DNA from: SAR324 cluster bacterium
GTDB lineage: Bacteria > SAR324 > NAC60-12
Direction of reading: 5' to 3'
Assembly (NCBI GenBank): GCA_014382365.1
Contig: JACNJW010000033.1
Location: 111,626 to 175,625, forward strand
Length of the DNA: 64,000 nt
Shown one piece after another: positions 55,849 through 64,000 of this stretch (the first letter of the stretch is position 1; every line of letters starts with the position of its first letter). Both the position numbers and the translations under genes were made by a program. A model generated the notes under the pieces. That model saw nothing but the letters and a program-made list of their open reading frames with translations, searched no databases and was not told the origin of the DNA.

Positions 55849-57111
55849 ATGCGAACCCATATAAACAATTTACTTGAATCAAGAACTGCTTGCGAACAGG
55901 AAGATATTGCTGATCCTTTGTACCACTGGCAGGACGAATTCCAGTTACCGCAGGACCTCATTTATCTGGATGGAAATTCTTTGGGTCCACTTCCAAAAAG
56001 GGCATTAAAATATTTGGAGCAGGCCATCCAAAAAGAATGGGCTGAGGATCTCATAACCAGTTGGAACAGAGCCGGTTGGTGGAACTTGCCTGAAACACTT
56101 GGTGAGTTCATAGCACCGCTGATTGGCGCTGCTTCCGGACAAGTTATTGTTTCTGATTCTACTTCTCTTAACATCTATAAAGCAGTACATGCAGCGTTGA
56201 GATTGCGTCCAGAACGCACTGTTATTGTCTCAGAAGCAGACAGTTTCCCAACTGACCTCTACATCATGGAGGGAGTTGCTTCAACTCGGCAAAACATGCA
56301 AAGAAGACTGTTAGGCACAGATGGAAATTCATTGGCAGAGTTACTTGACGATCAGGTCGCAGTTGTTTCCTTATCACATGTAAATTACCGCACAGGTGAG
56401 TTGTTGCCAATAGCTGAACTTGTTAAACAGACACATGCAGCTGGTGCTTTATTTGTGCTGGACACCTGTCACAGCGCCGGAATATTACCTGTTGAACTTG
56501 ACCGGTGGGGAGTCGACTTTGCTGTTGGCTGCACCTATAAATACTTAAATGGAGGCCCCGGATCTCCTGCCTTTATTTATGTCGCAAAGCAACACCAACA
56601 GGAGGCAGTAAATCCCCTTTCCGGATGGTGGGGCCACGCACGTCCATTTGCCTTTGAAGAGAATTACCAGGCTGCTGAGGGCATTCTACGTTTCCGCACC
56701 GGAACCCAGCCGATTTTAGCCTTCAGAGGACTGCAGGCTGGACTTGAAATAGCACAGGAAGCAGACATCCATCAAGTACGAATAAAGAGTCAACGCCTGA
56801 CTCAACTTTTTATTGAACTTGTAAAAATGCGCTGTGGCAATTTTGGAATTACTCTTCAAAGCCCAACTGACCCGGAAAAAAGAGGTTCACAGGTAGCTCT
56901 TCATTGTTTAAATGGATTTGCCGTCATACAAGCTCTGAGTGCCCGAAAAATAATTGCCGATTTCAGAGCACCAGGAACTATGCGTTTTGGTTTTGCGCCA
57001 CTTTATTTGCGCTATACCGATGTCTGGGATGCTGCTGAAGCGTTGTTTGAAGTTCTTGAGACAGAAGAATGGCGGAAAGAATGTTTCCAACAGAAAGCTG
57101 CTGTTACCTGA
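55849..57111 (+). CDS. kynU: Kynureninase
   Basis: The 420-residue PLP enzyme splits kynurenine to anthranilate and alanine. IYLDGNSLGPLPK near 38, SDSTSLNIYK (102-111), LDTCHSAGILPVELDRWGVDFAVGCTYKYLNGGPGSPAF (204-242, PLP lysine Lys231) and GWWGHARPF are typical. The family WDLAHSAGA reads LDTCHSAGI here, but Asp205 and His208 are kept. Tryptophan dioxygenase and formamidase are not nearby, so its physiological substrate is uncertain. Confidence 0.88.
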   Translation: MRTHINNLLESRTACEQEDIADPLYHWQDEFQLPQDLIYLDGNSLGPLPKRALKYLEQAIQKEWAEDLITSWNRAGWWNLPETLGEFIAPLIGAASGQVIVSDSTSLNIYKAVHAALRLRPERTVIVSEADSFPTDLYIMEGVASTRQNMQRRLLGTDGNSLAELLDDQVAVVSLSHVNYRTGELLPIAELVKQTHAAGALFVLDTCHSAGILPVELDRWGVDFAVGCTYKYLNGGPGSPAFIYVAKQHQQEAVNPLSGWWGHARPFAFEENYQAAEGILRFRTGTQPILAFRGLQAGLEIAQEADIHQVRIKSQRLTQLFIELVKMRCGNFGITLQSPTDPEKRGSQVALHCLNGFAVIQALSARKIIADFRAPGTMRFGFAPLYLRYTDVWDAAEALFEVLETEEWRKECFQQKAAVT

Positions 57112-57328
57112 GCACAACAACCGAAAACTCTCCTGTTTAACATCTCTATCCAAGTACACTTCAGCTCCAGACAATCTGCAAAAAGGCCATAGAGTCTGCT
57201 CCGTCAAGTTGATCATCTTCAGCAATTGAAACAAAGCTTGAATACCACCTGCTTTACTTCAATTATTGCCTACATTTCTTCTAAAATAAGCCCCTCATTA
57301 AAATTATTTCAGAATTATATTCACAATT

Positions 57329-57343
57329 TTATTGATTATGATT
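57329..57343 (+). promoter_or_regulatory. AT-rich motif upstream of the Lrp gene
   Basis: TTATTGATTATGATT lies 58 bases before the lrp-type ATG. A nearly identical sequence (one difference) lies at 59974-59988 before the deacylase gene at 60032. Both are followed by TGATTACAA at different distances. It might be an Lrp-family operator or a shared promoter; AT-rich chance cannot be excluded. Confidence 0.25.
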
Positions 57344-57400
57344 ACAATAATTTGTTATTTAAGATTATCTTGTTTATGAATTGATATTTTTAGGAGTAAA

Positions 57401-57886
57401 ATGTCTAATAATATAAAGCAGATTGATGATTTAGATTCAGCAGATCAGGCGATTTTGGCTGAGTTGCAAAAAGATGGGCGGCTCTCAAATGTGGAACTGG
57501 CAAAGAGGATCCATCTTTCACCACCGGCAGCACATGTGCGCCGTAAGCGTTTGGAGGATGAAGGATACTTGGAGCAGTATTCGGCAGTTTTGAACCGCAA
57601 AAAGATGGGCTACGATATGCTTTGTTTCATCCATCTTCATTTGCAAATGCACCAGCCCGAAAATGTGGCACGTATACCAGAGGAAGCAAAGAAGCTTCCG
57701 GAGATTTTGGAATGCCACCACGTCACAGGAGAGTACGATTATTTGCTTAAAGTGATTGTACGGGATCGTGAAGATTTGGAGGATTTTATCGTCAACCGTT
57801 TGATGCCCATACCGGGAATAGCCCGCATCCGAACTAGTTTAGTTTTGCGGGAGATCAAATCAACTACCAGTCTACCACTGGAATAA
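57401..57886 (+). CDS. Lrp/AsnC-family transcriptional regulator
   Basis: The 161-residue protein has an N-terminal helix-turn-helix (LDSADQAILAELQKDGRLSNVELAKRIHLSPPAAHVRRKRLEDEG, about 8-52) and a C-terminal ligand-binding RAM domain (VTGEYDYLLKVIVRDREDLEDFIVNRL). It should sense an amino acid and act on DNA as an oligomer. AGGAG sits 6 bases before the ATG. The PLP-lyase gene starts 13 bases after its stop, so that gene is the most likely target along with its own promoter. Confidence 0.93.
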   Translation: MSNNIKQIDDLDSADQAILAELQKDGRLSNVELAKRIHLSPPAAHVRRKRLEDEGYLEQYSAVLNRKKMGYDMLCFIHLHLQMHQPENVARIPEEAKKLPEILECHHVTGEYDYLLKVIVRDREDLEDFIVNRLMPIPGIARIRTSLVLREIKSTTSLPLE

Positions 57887-57899
57887 ATGGAGTAGGACC

Positions 57900-59309
57900 A
57901 TGACAGAAACTCAACTCAGTCCAGAAGTACTGGCCTTCGTCAAACGTGGTGAACAAATGCAGGCCAGTGCTTCCGCCTCCCGTAAAACAATGCAAAAGAA
58001 GAAATTTGATACAATTGCCGTGCATGGTATCTACAATATGGAAGCTGCTTTAGCAAATCAGGGCAGTATCCTTGAACCCGCCTATCTTAGTCCTGCACAG
58101 CATTTTGAAAACAGCGATCACATGGAAGCCGCTCTGGCCTATTTGATGCCTGCATGGGCTTACAGTCGTATCGCCAATCCTACAATCGGTTATTTGGAAG
58201 AAACTTTGGCCTTGCTGGAAGGTTACGGCTATCCCGGGGAAACCTCCGCTTGCGTCACAGCTTCCGGGATGTCTGCTATTTTCATGGCGACCAATCCATT
58301 CTTGAGCGGTAGTGGCCCCAAAAACATTGTGGCTTCAGCCAAATGTTACGGTGGCACGTTCATGCTTTTTCAGGAACGTTTTGCTAATGAACGTGGTGTG
58401 GAAGTCCGCTGGGTCTCAAATCCACAGGATTTGGAGGAATGGGAAAAATATATAGACAAAAATACCCGCTTTGTTTTTGGCGAAATGCCGAGTAACCCAG
58501 GCTTGTCGATGATGGATATCGAAGGTGTTGCCAAATTGGCGCATCAAAAAGCAGGAATGTCCGGAGCAGAATGTCCGCTAATAATAGATTCCACAGTAGC
58601 AACTCCGGCCCTGATGCGCCCGCTCTGTCTGGGGGCAGACATTGTGGTGCATTCGCTCAGCAAAAGTATCACCAGCAGCGGAATGGCAATTGCCGGAGCA
58701 TTGATTGCCCGTCACAATCTAAGCACAAAAATTGGTCCGGATGAATTGCGGGAAAACTTTGCACTGTATGTAAAACTACTACCCTTTCGTGATCATGGTC
58801 CTTCACTCAGTCCTTTTAGTGCTTTGATGATCCTCAATGATTTGCGTACACTGCGTTCCAGAATGGATTTTTTCAGTAAAAACACAATGATAGTTGCCAA
58901 ATTTCTGGCAGCCCAACCGCAAGTTGAAGATGTACGTTATCCTGGCCTGGAAAATTTTTCCGGTTACGAACTGGCAACCAAAACTATGTGGTTGGTTGAC
59001 GGCGAAGATGCAGCTTCCGTTAAAGACAAAAAGCCCGTTAACCGCTACGGTCACATGCTGGGTTTCACCGTGAAAGGCGGTGCAAAGCAGACCCGGAAAG
59101 TGTTTGATGCTTTCCGGATGATCTGGCGGGCTACTGATTTAGGGCGTGTAAAAAGCGTGGCCACGATTCCAGCTATTTCAACTCATCAGCAACAAGGCGA
59201 TGCCGGACGCGAATTGGCTCAGGTTCCGGAAAATTTAATTCGCCTCTGCGTTGGAGGAGAACATCCCGATGACGTGATTGCAGATTTAGAACAAGCCCTG
59301 CAGGCTTGA
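57900..59309 (+). CDS. Methionine-gamma-lyase / Cys-Met metabolism PLP-dependent enzyme
   Basis: The 469-residue protein belongs to the Cys/Met metabolism PLP family. It has YSRIANPTIGYLE (88-100), SGMSAIFMA (122-130), SKCYGGT-like AKCYGGT and the PLP lysine Lys255 in HSLSKSITSSGM. It is longer than typical members (about 400) through an N-terminal extension (1-35) and internal insertions such as TMWLVDGEDAASVKDK. Methionine lyase, cystathionine lyase and O-acetylhomoserine sulfhydrylase share this fold; I cannot choose between them. It is co-transcribed with the Lrp regulator. Confidence 0.85.
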   Translation: MTETQLSPEVLAFVKRGEQMQASASASRKTMQKKKFDTIAVHGIYNMEAALANQGSILEPAYLSPAQHFENSDHMEAALAYLMPAWAYSRIANPTIGYLEETLALLEGYGYPGETSACVTASGMSAIFMATNPFLSGSGPKNIVASAKCYGGTFMLFQERFANERGVEVRWVSNPQDLEEWEKYIDKNTRFVFGEMPSNPGLSMMDIEGVAKLAHQKAGMSGAECPLIIDSTVATPALMRPLCLGADIVVHSLSKSITSSGMAIAGALIARHNLSTKIGPDELRENFALYVKLLPFRDHGPSLSPFSALMILNDLRTLRSRMDFFSKNTMIVAKFLAAQPQVEDVRYPGLENFSGYELATKTMWLVDGEDAASVKDKKPVNRYGHMLGFTVKGGAKQTRKVFDAFRMIWRATDLGRVKSVATIPAISTHQQQGDAGRELAQVPENLIRLCVGGEHPDDVIADLEQALQA

Positions 59310-60031
59310 ATAGAATTGTTCGCTCATTATAGTTTAATAACAAAACAACAGTTCTTGAAAGGAAAACGCTTTTAGATTTGATGAGAGTTATATCCAAAAA
59401 TATAACGAGACCATTTAGAAAATGCCTTTCAGGCTTCGAATTATGAAAGCATTTTCTAAAACTAACACAGAGCTGAAAATCTGTTAGTCTTCAATCCTTC
59501 TGACTTCCAATATATCTTCAAAATACTATCCCTAAGCGCCCTTTTTCATATTTTATTAAATATTGTTGTCTCTGTAATTTTACAAATTCTCAAATAAAAG
59601 TATGTATTATACCTAAATATCGTCGTTATCTTATTGATAATACTTAATATATAATTTATTTTGCAATCTACGTAAATTTACTAATATGAATTTAATCAAG
59701 CGCATGGCAAAGTATTAACCACTGGAAGAAGATTTTGATTTATGGTTGCGGGGTTTTGAAAATAGAGCATATTCGGCCTCCTCTTGCTTTGTCGATTGAC
59801 TCCGCATCCAAGCTTTTTTAGCAATCCAGTTTTTCAAAGGAAGTGGCAGACAGAAAGATCAATTGTTTACAGCCTCCTAGCAAGGATCACCTGTTTGTCA
59901 CTTCCATTGTTTCTGCCTTATATCCCTCTTATTTTTCAACAATTACCACTTTCTAACTGAATAGAAGATTGTCTTATTGATTATAATTTTGTTATCATGA
60001 CCTGATTACAAATCACAATCAGAGACCTTAG
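59310..60031. other. 722-base gene-free region with inverted repeats
   Basis: No gene can be supported here. The stretch is AT-rich in its first half. It holds the long hairpin at 59414-59460. A second inverted-repeat pair lies at 59839-59853 and 59891-59905 (GGAAGTG..ACAG against CTGT..CACTTCC). A reverse-strand frame at about 59735-59860 reads KNWIAKKAW...SKPRNHKSKSSSSG with no credible start, and may be a gene relic. The last 60 bases carry the AT-rich motif (59974-59988) before the deacylase gene. Confidence 0.6.
59414..59460. terminator. Long hairpin after the PLP-lyase gene
   Basis: TTTAGAAAATGC (59414-59425) pairs perfectly with GCATTTTCTAAA (59449-59460). An inner TTTC/GAAA extends the stem after a one-base bulge, leaving a 14-base loop. 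It lies 105 bases after the lyase stop. There is no T-run beyond the stem, but both arms end in T or A triplets that could give bidirectional weak termination. Confidence 0.4.
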
Positions 60032-61306
60032 ATGATCAAATCCCTGTTTGCCAGAATCGACTCTAAACGTGAAGAGTTGGTTTCGTTTACACAAGAATTA
60101 GTCCGTATCCCAACTATCAATCCTCCGGGAGAAGACTATTTAAAATGTGCCGAACTGCTCGGAAACCGTTTAGCAAAAAGCGGTTTTTCCCTCCTTTATG
60201 AACGCGCGAAAAACACTCCCGGAGATTCCGAACGTTACCCTCGTCACAACGTTATCGCCCGCAAAGAAGGCAAAACACAGTCAGGACCTTGTGTTCATTT
60301 CAACGGCCACCTCGATGTAGTAGTGCCGGGCAACGGTTGGACTATTGACCCTTTCGAGGGACTGGTTAATGACGGAAAAATTTATGGACGAGGCACCTGT
60401 GACATGAAGGGTGGTCTCGCAACAGCAGTAATTGCGATGGAGGCAATCCTGGAGGAAGGCATTGACTTCCCGGGGGTAATCGAAATTTCCGGAACTGTTG
60501 ATGAAGAAACCGGAGGATACGGCGGAGTTGCGTTTTTGGCAGAAAAGGGGGTTTTTTCCAAACCGCGGGTCGATCATGTGATTATTCCGGAGCCTTTGAA
60601 TGTTGACCGTGTCTGTCTCGGACACCGCGGGGCATGGTGGGCGGAAGTGGAAACATTTGGTCGTATCGCACACGGCTCAATGCCATTTCTCGGCGATTCA
60701 GCTATCCGGCACATGAGTGCATTTTTGGAACTTCTTGAGTCACAACTCTTTCCGGCGCTGGAGAAAAAACATACCCGTATGCCGGTTGTTCCGGAAGGAG
60801 CCAGAAAATCCAGCTTGAATCTGCAGGCGGTTCACGGAGGTGAAGCAGAATCGTATGATGGCTTGCCAAGTCCTTGTGTGGCCGACTCCTGCCGACTGAT
60901 CATGGACAGGCGTTTTTTGATTGAGGAAGATATTGAAGAAGTCAAAGCAGAAGTCACAGATTTGTTAGATGAGCTTGCTGATTCGCGCTCAAATTTTCGT
61001 TATCAAATTCGTGACATTATGGAGTTTTTACCAACCATGACCGATGCAGACGCACCCGTGGTAAAAGCTGTCAGCGCATCTATTCTCAACATATTAGGAA
61101 AAACTCCGGAACATGTCATTTCTCCCGGAACCTATGATCAAAAGCACATTGCCAGAATTGGACATCTTCACGACTGCATTGCTTACGGTCCGGGGATTCT
61201 TGATCTTGCTCATCAACCGGACGAATACATCGTGATTGATGACATGGTTGCGGCAGCCAAAGTCATGGCTGCATCAACGCTGAAATTATTGGGTGTTAAT
61301 ATTTAG
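60032..61306 (+). CDS. ArgE/DapE-family M20 deacylase
   Basis: The 424-residue M20 metallo-amidohydrolase has the first metal site NGHLDVV (His93 and Asp95), bridging Asp124 in GRGTCDMKGG, catalytic Glu158-Glu159 in DEETGG and HGSMPFLG in the lid domain. Family members remove acetyl from ornithine (ArgE) or succinyl from diaminopimelate (DapE), or act on related amides. I cannot assign the substrate. Its end overlaps the convergent murJ end by 21 bases. A separate AT-rich motif lies upstream. Confidence 0.85.
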   Translation: MIKSLFARIDSKREELVSFTQELVRIPTINPPGEDYLKCAELLGNRLAKSGFSLLYERAKNTPGDSERYPRHNVIARKEGKTQSGPCVHFNGHLDVVVPGNGWTIDPFEGLVNDGKIYGRGTCDMKGGLATAVIAMEAILEEGIDFPGVIEISGTVDEETGGYGGVAFLAEKGVFSKPRVDHVIIPEPLNVDRVCLGHRGAWWAEVETFGRIAHGSMPFLGDSAIRHMSAFLELLESQLFPALEKKHTRMPVVPEGARKSSLNLQAVHGGEAESYDGLPSPCVADSCRLIMDRRFLIEEDIEEVKAEVTDLLDELADSRSNFRYQIRDIMEFLPTMTDADAPVVKAVSASILNILGKTPEHVISPGTYDQKHIARIGHLHDCIAYGPGILDLAHQPDEYIVIDDMVAAAKVMAASTLKLLGVNI

Positions 61307-62878
61307 CAAATGGTTTTTCAATTTCAGTGCCTGTTCTTCTCTAAAAACTAACAGTAATAATCCATACAGCAAAGCTGAACCAAGCAGTAAACCGGCAAAA
61401 ACCAGCCAGTTGTGAATAAGAAAAGGCCCGTTTTGCCATAAACCAAATTCTCCGGAATTCCAGGCAAAAACTCCCATTCCTGCAGAAGCCAGCACATACA
61501 ACAGAACCGAACGCAGCGGCCACCAGTTTTTACGTAATTCGTTTTGTCTGAGCAAAAACAGCGTCAACAAAATCCACTGAAACCAGGTTCCTGCAGCAAG
61601 TCCCAGAGCCAAACCGAATATTTCAAGACTTTGACTCCACCACCAGCCCAGAAGTCCTGTCAGCAAAATACTGAATAAAGAAACTTTAACCGGAGTGCGC
61701 GTATCTTTAAGTGAAAAAAATACTGAAGTCTGCAACCGAATCATGGCCACTGCAGGAATGCTCAAGGCAAAGGCCTGAAGTGTAAGAGCAGTATTTTGAA
61801 CGTCACTCCAGGCATAAGCACCATGCAGATAGAGCATTGACACAATCGCTTCTGCGGCGACTGCCAAACCCATGCAGGCCGGAACAACAACCATTAAAGT
61901 TGTGGACATGCTAAAGCGCAGCGTACTGCGGATTTTCTCCCAGTTTTCGCTTGCAGTGTGTTGACTTAATTCAGGAAAACTCGCCGACGTGATTGCAAAA
62001 GCAAAGACCCCCAAAGTCAGTTCCGAAAGCCGGCTTGCATTGTAATAGTGTGTAACTTGTCCTGTGGGCATGAAACTGGCGAGGTTTCGCAGCACAATGA
62101 TATTGATTTGATAAACCGCCACTCCCAGCAAAGACGGACCGAGCAGTTTCAGCAGGCGTTGAATATTCTCATCGTTGAGAAAATTTTTCGGTTTAAAGGA
62201 TTGTCCTACTTTTCGCAGAGAGGGGATTTGAATTAATATTTGTGCGATTCCGCCCAGAAGCACACCGACACCGATACCGATAATGGGTTCATCCAGCAAA
62301 GGTGAAATTCCGAAAGCAGCCCCGATAATTCCGATGTTTAACAAGATCGGCGCAGCTGCCGGCGCCGCAAAACGTCCTTCAGCATTGAGCACGCCCATCG
62401 CCCACGCAACGAGCGAAACAAAAATCAAATACGGAAACATGACCCGAGTCAACAGCACCGTCAGTTCGTACTTTTCCGGACTAGAAGCAAAACCTGCCGC
62501 AAAAAGGAAAACAAGTTGAGAGCTAAAAATAATTCCCAAGCCGGTCAGCATAGTAGTTGCAGCCAGGACGAGTCCTAAAGTTTTTGCCGCAAATTTCCTG
62601 GCTGCTTCCGGATTTTTTCGTTCACGGATTTCTGTGTAGAGAGGCAGGAATGCCAGAGTCATTGAACCCTCGGCAGTCAGACGACGCAGAACATTTGGAA
62701 TGGTGAACGCCTGTACGAAAGCATCCGTAATCCATCCGGCCCCGAAAACATGCGCAATCACCAGGTCCCGGGTTGCTCCCAGAATTCGTGATAACAAGGT
62801 AAAAATTGTAACTGTCCGCGCGTGTTTCAGGATGCGTCCGGACTCCTCGGTATTATTTTTAAAAGGACTGGATGTCAC
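61286..62878 (-). CDS. murJ: Lipid II flippase MurJ
   Basis: The 530-residue polytopic inner-membrane protein of the MOP superfamily has about 14 hydrophobic segments. Conserved motifs include TLLSRILGATRDLVIAHVFGAG near residue 26 and FVQAFTIPNVLRRLTAEGSM near 53. It moves the peptidoglycan precursor lipid II across the membrane. Arginine residues in the first helices, needed in E. coli, are present (Arg31, Arg37). Its presence fits a cell that makes peptidoglycan. Confidence 0.94.
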   Translation of the reverse strand: MTSSPFKNNTEESGRILKHARTVTIFTLLSRILGATRDLVIAHVFGAGWITDAFVQAFTIPNVLRRLTAEGSMTLAFLPLYTEIRERKNPEAARKFAAKTLGLVLAATTMLTGLGIIFSSQLVFLFAAGFASSPEKYELTVLLTRVMFPYLIFVSLVAWAMGVLNAEGRFAAPAAAPILLNIGIIGAAFGISPLLDEPIIGIGVGVLLGGIAQILIQIPSLRKVGQSFKPKNFLNDENIQRLLKLLGPSLLGVAVYQINIIVLRNLASFMPTGQVTHYYNASRLSELTLGVFAFAITSASFPELSQHTASENWEKIRSTLRFSMSTTLMVVVPACMGLAVAAEAIVSMLYLHGAYAWSDVQNTALTLQAFALSIPAVAMIRLQTSVFFSLKDTRTPVKVSLFSILLTGLLGWWWSQSLEIFGLALGLAAGTWFQWILLTLFLLRQNELRKNWWPLRSVLLYVLASAGMGVFAWNSGEFGLWQNGPFLIHNWLVFAGLLLGSALLYGLLLLVFREEQALKLKNHLLNINTQ

Positions 62879-62929
62879 AGTTCAACGTTGACAGATTTGA
62901 CTCAGGAAAACCCACTGGAATTATTCCGC

Positions 62930-64000
62930 TCAGCTTCCGAAAATTGCAGATTTTCCGAGTTCTGCTTCAATTTCAAGTAGTCGGTTGTATTTGGCAATAC
63001 GCTCGCTGCGGGATGCCGAACCGGTTTTTATTTGTCCGCCGGCCATGGCCACTGCAAAATCTGCCATAAACGTATCCTCAGTTTCGCCGCTGCGGTGAGA
63101 AATAATATAATTCCAGCCTGCTTTTTGGCAAAGCTGAATAGTCGCAACAGTTTCAGAAACTGTCCCAATTTGATTGAGTTTGATCAAAACTGCGTTTGCA
63201 GCGTTTTTGCTTACTCCTTTTTTGACAAATTCAGTGTTCGTCACAAACAAATCATCACCAACTATTTGTACTTTTTTACCAAGTTTTTTGGTGATTGCAG
63301 CAAAACCATCCCAATCATGCTCATCCATTGGATCTTCAATCGAAACAATCGGATATTTTTCAACCATGCTGCTGTAAAACTCCAGCATTTCCTTTGAGTT
63401 CTTTGTACCCTGGCCGGATTTAAAAAAGTCATAGTTTCCGTTTTTACAAAAAGACGACGCAGCGGCATCCATGGCCAGCGAAATATCTTTCCCAGACACA
63501 AATCCCGCTGTCTGAATTGCTTCAAGAATTACTTCGCAGGCTTCTTCATTGCTTTTAAGATTTGGCGCAAAACCACCTTCGTCACCTACACTTGTGGCAT
63601 AGCCTTTTTTAAGTAAAATCTTTTTCAGCGCATGAAAAGTTTCTGCTCCATAACGCAGTGCTTCGCGGAATGTTGGTGCGCCAATCGGCATGACCATGAA
63701 TTCCTGCAAATCTACGCTGTTGTCTGCATGTTCTCCGCCATTAATTATATTCATCATCGGCATCGGCAAACGGAATCCTCCCACACCACCAAGATAAGCA
63801 TAAAGCGGAAGATTGTGTGCATTGGCTGCCGTAACCGCAACTGCCATTGAAACACTGAGAATCGCGTTTGCGCCTAAATTATTTTTGGTCGCTGTTCCGT
63901 CCAGTTTGAGCATCATCCTGTCAATTTCCGCCTGTCTATCCGCTGTCATGCCCAGCAGTTCCGACGCAATTTCCATATTTACGTTTTCTACTGCTTTGAG
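62930..64000 (-). CDS. eno: Enolase, N-terminus beyond the window
   Basis: The visible 356 codons include [23 protein letters not shown], the [15 protein letters not shown] loop, [10 protein letters not shown], the metal-binding [14 protein letters not shown] and VGDDLFVTN segments, [12 protein letters not shown] (catalytic lysine) and [18 protein letters not shown]. It is the glycolytic and gluconeogenic enzyme that interconverts 2-phosphoglycerate and phosphoenolpyruvate. The frame stays open to base 64000 (reading LKAVENVN before the first visible Met), so about 70 N-terminal residues are missing from view. Confidence 0.96.
   Translation of the reverse strand, partial: LKAVENVNMEIASELLGMTADRQAEIDRMMLKLDGTATKNNLGANAILSVSMAVAVTAANAHNLPLYAYLGGVGGFRLPMPMMNIINGGEHADNSVDLQEFMVMPIGAPTFREALRYGAETFHALKKILLKKGYATSVGDEGGFAPNLKSNEEACEVILEAIQTAGFVSGKDISLAMDAAASSFCKNGNYDFFKSGQGTKNSKEMLEFYSSMVEKYPIVSIEDPMDEHDWDGFAAITKKLGKKVQIVGDDLFVTNTEFVKKGVSKNAANAVLIKLNQIGTVSETVATIQLCQKAGWNYIISHRSGETEDTFMADFAVAMAGGQIKTGSASRSERIAKYNRLLEIEAELGKSAIFGS

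Noticed and set aside
59735..59860. Reverse-strand 40-codon frame in the gap after the PLP lyase
   Set aside because: It has only a TTG start without a ribosome-binding site and a stop just upstream; the AGGAGG nearby serves a different, 14-codon frame.

Overview
This window looks like a stretch of chromosome from a Gram-negative, slightly AT-rich bacterium. It encodes MurJ, a DapF-type epimerase, a complete RuvC/RuvA/YebC block, SMC and a long ribosomal-protein/RNA-polymerase operon. The mix of a divergent elongation factor G, cyanophycin genes and many small dispersed repeats suggests a deltaproteobacterium-like or SAR324-like marine lineage. That placement is inference; no rRNA gene is present to confirm it.

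Layout. (1) 1-5.8 kb: a regulatory region with helically phased CTGTCA repeats, a receiver-PAS protein flanked by two copies of an inverted-repeat element, a large hybrid histidine kinase, and a convergent cytosine deaminase (codA). (2) 5.8-9.3 kb, minus strand: a tightly overlapping three-gene operon for an FAD-linked D-lactate/glycolate-type dehydrogenase, a Gate-domain membrane protein and a 2-oxoglutarate/Fe(II) oxygenase. (3) 9.6-12 kb: the glycyl-radical pair YjjI (enzyme) and YjjW (activase). (4) 12.2-20.9 kb, minus strand: a DpgC-like crotonase-fold oxygenase, a D-aminoacylase-like amidohydrolase, and a cyanophycin block of cyanophycinase, full cyanophycin synthetase and a second Mur ligase with no ATP-grasp domain. 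(5) 21-23.2 kb: a YyaL/DUF255 protein. (6) 23.3-40.3 kb: the str, S10, spc and alpha ribosomal operons fused into one run from rpsL to rplQ behind a good sigma70-type promoter. This run lacks rplC between rpsJ and rplD, rpsD between rpsK and rpoA, and adk/map/infA between secY and rpmJ. RpoA carries an acidic N-terminal extension and L17 a very long acidic C-terminal tail.

(7) 40.3-50.3 kb: rimO, yebC-ruvC-ruvA-ssb, a YgjP-like metallopeptidase, smc and hisD. (8) 50.3-52.3 kb, minus strand: a monothiol glutaredoxin-rhodanese fusion, an IscA-type Fe-S carrier, a YggT membrane protein and an unlisted small membrane protein. (9) 52.5-54.1 kb: an unrecognised single-pass membrane protein. (10) 54.2-59.3 kb: a DapF-family protein with serine at both catalytic cysteine positions, translationally coupled to a LysE-type exporter, then kynureninase, an Lrp/AsnC regulator and a methionine-gamma-lyase-type PLP enzyme. 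(11) A 722-base gene-free stretch. (12) 60-64 kb: an ArgE/DapE-type deacylase, murJ and a partial enolase cut by the window edge.

No CRISPR array, tRNA, rRNA, phage or intact insertion sequence was seen. The best candidates for new biology are the Ser/Ser DapF-like protein with its coupled exporter, the DpgC-like oxygenase next to the cyanophycin genes, the paired cyanophycin-type ligases, and the relocated ribosomal-protein genes. All functional assignments rest on recognising family motifs by eye; no database search was run.
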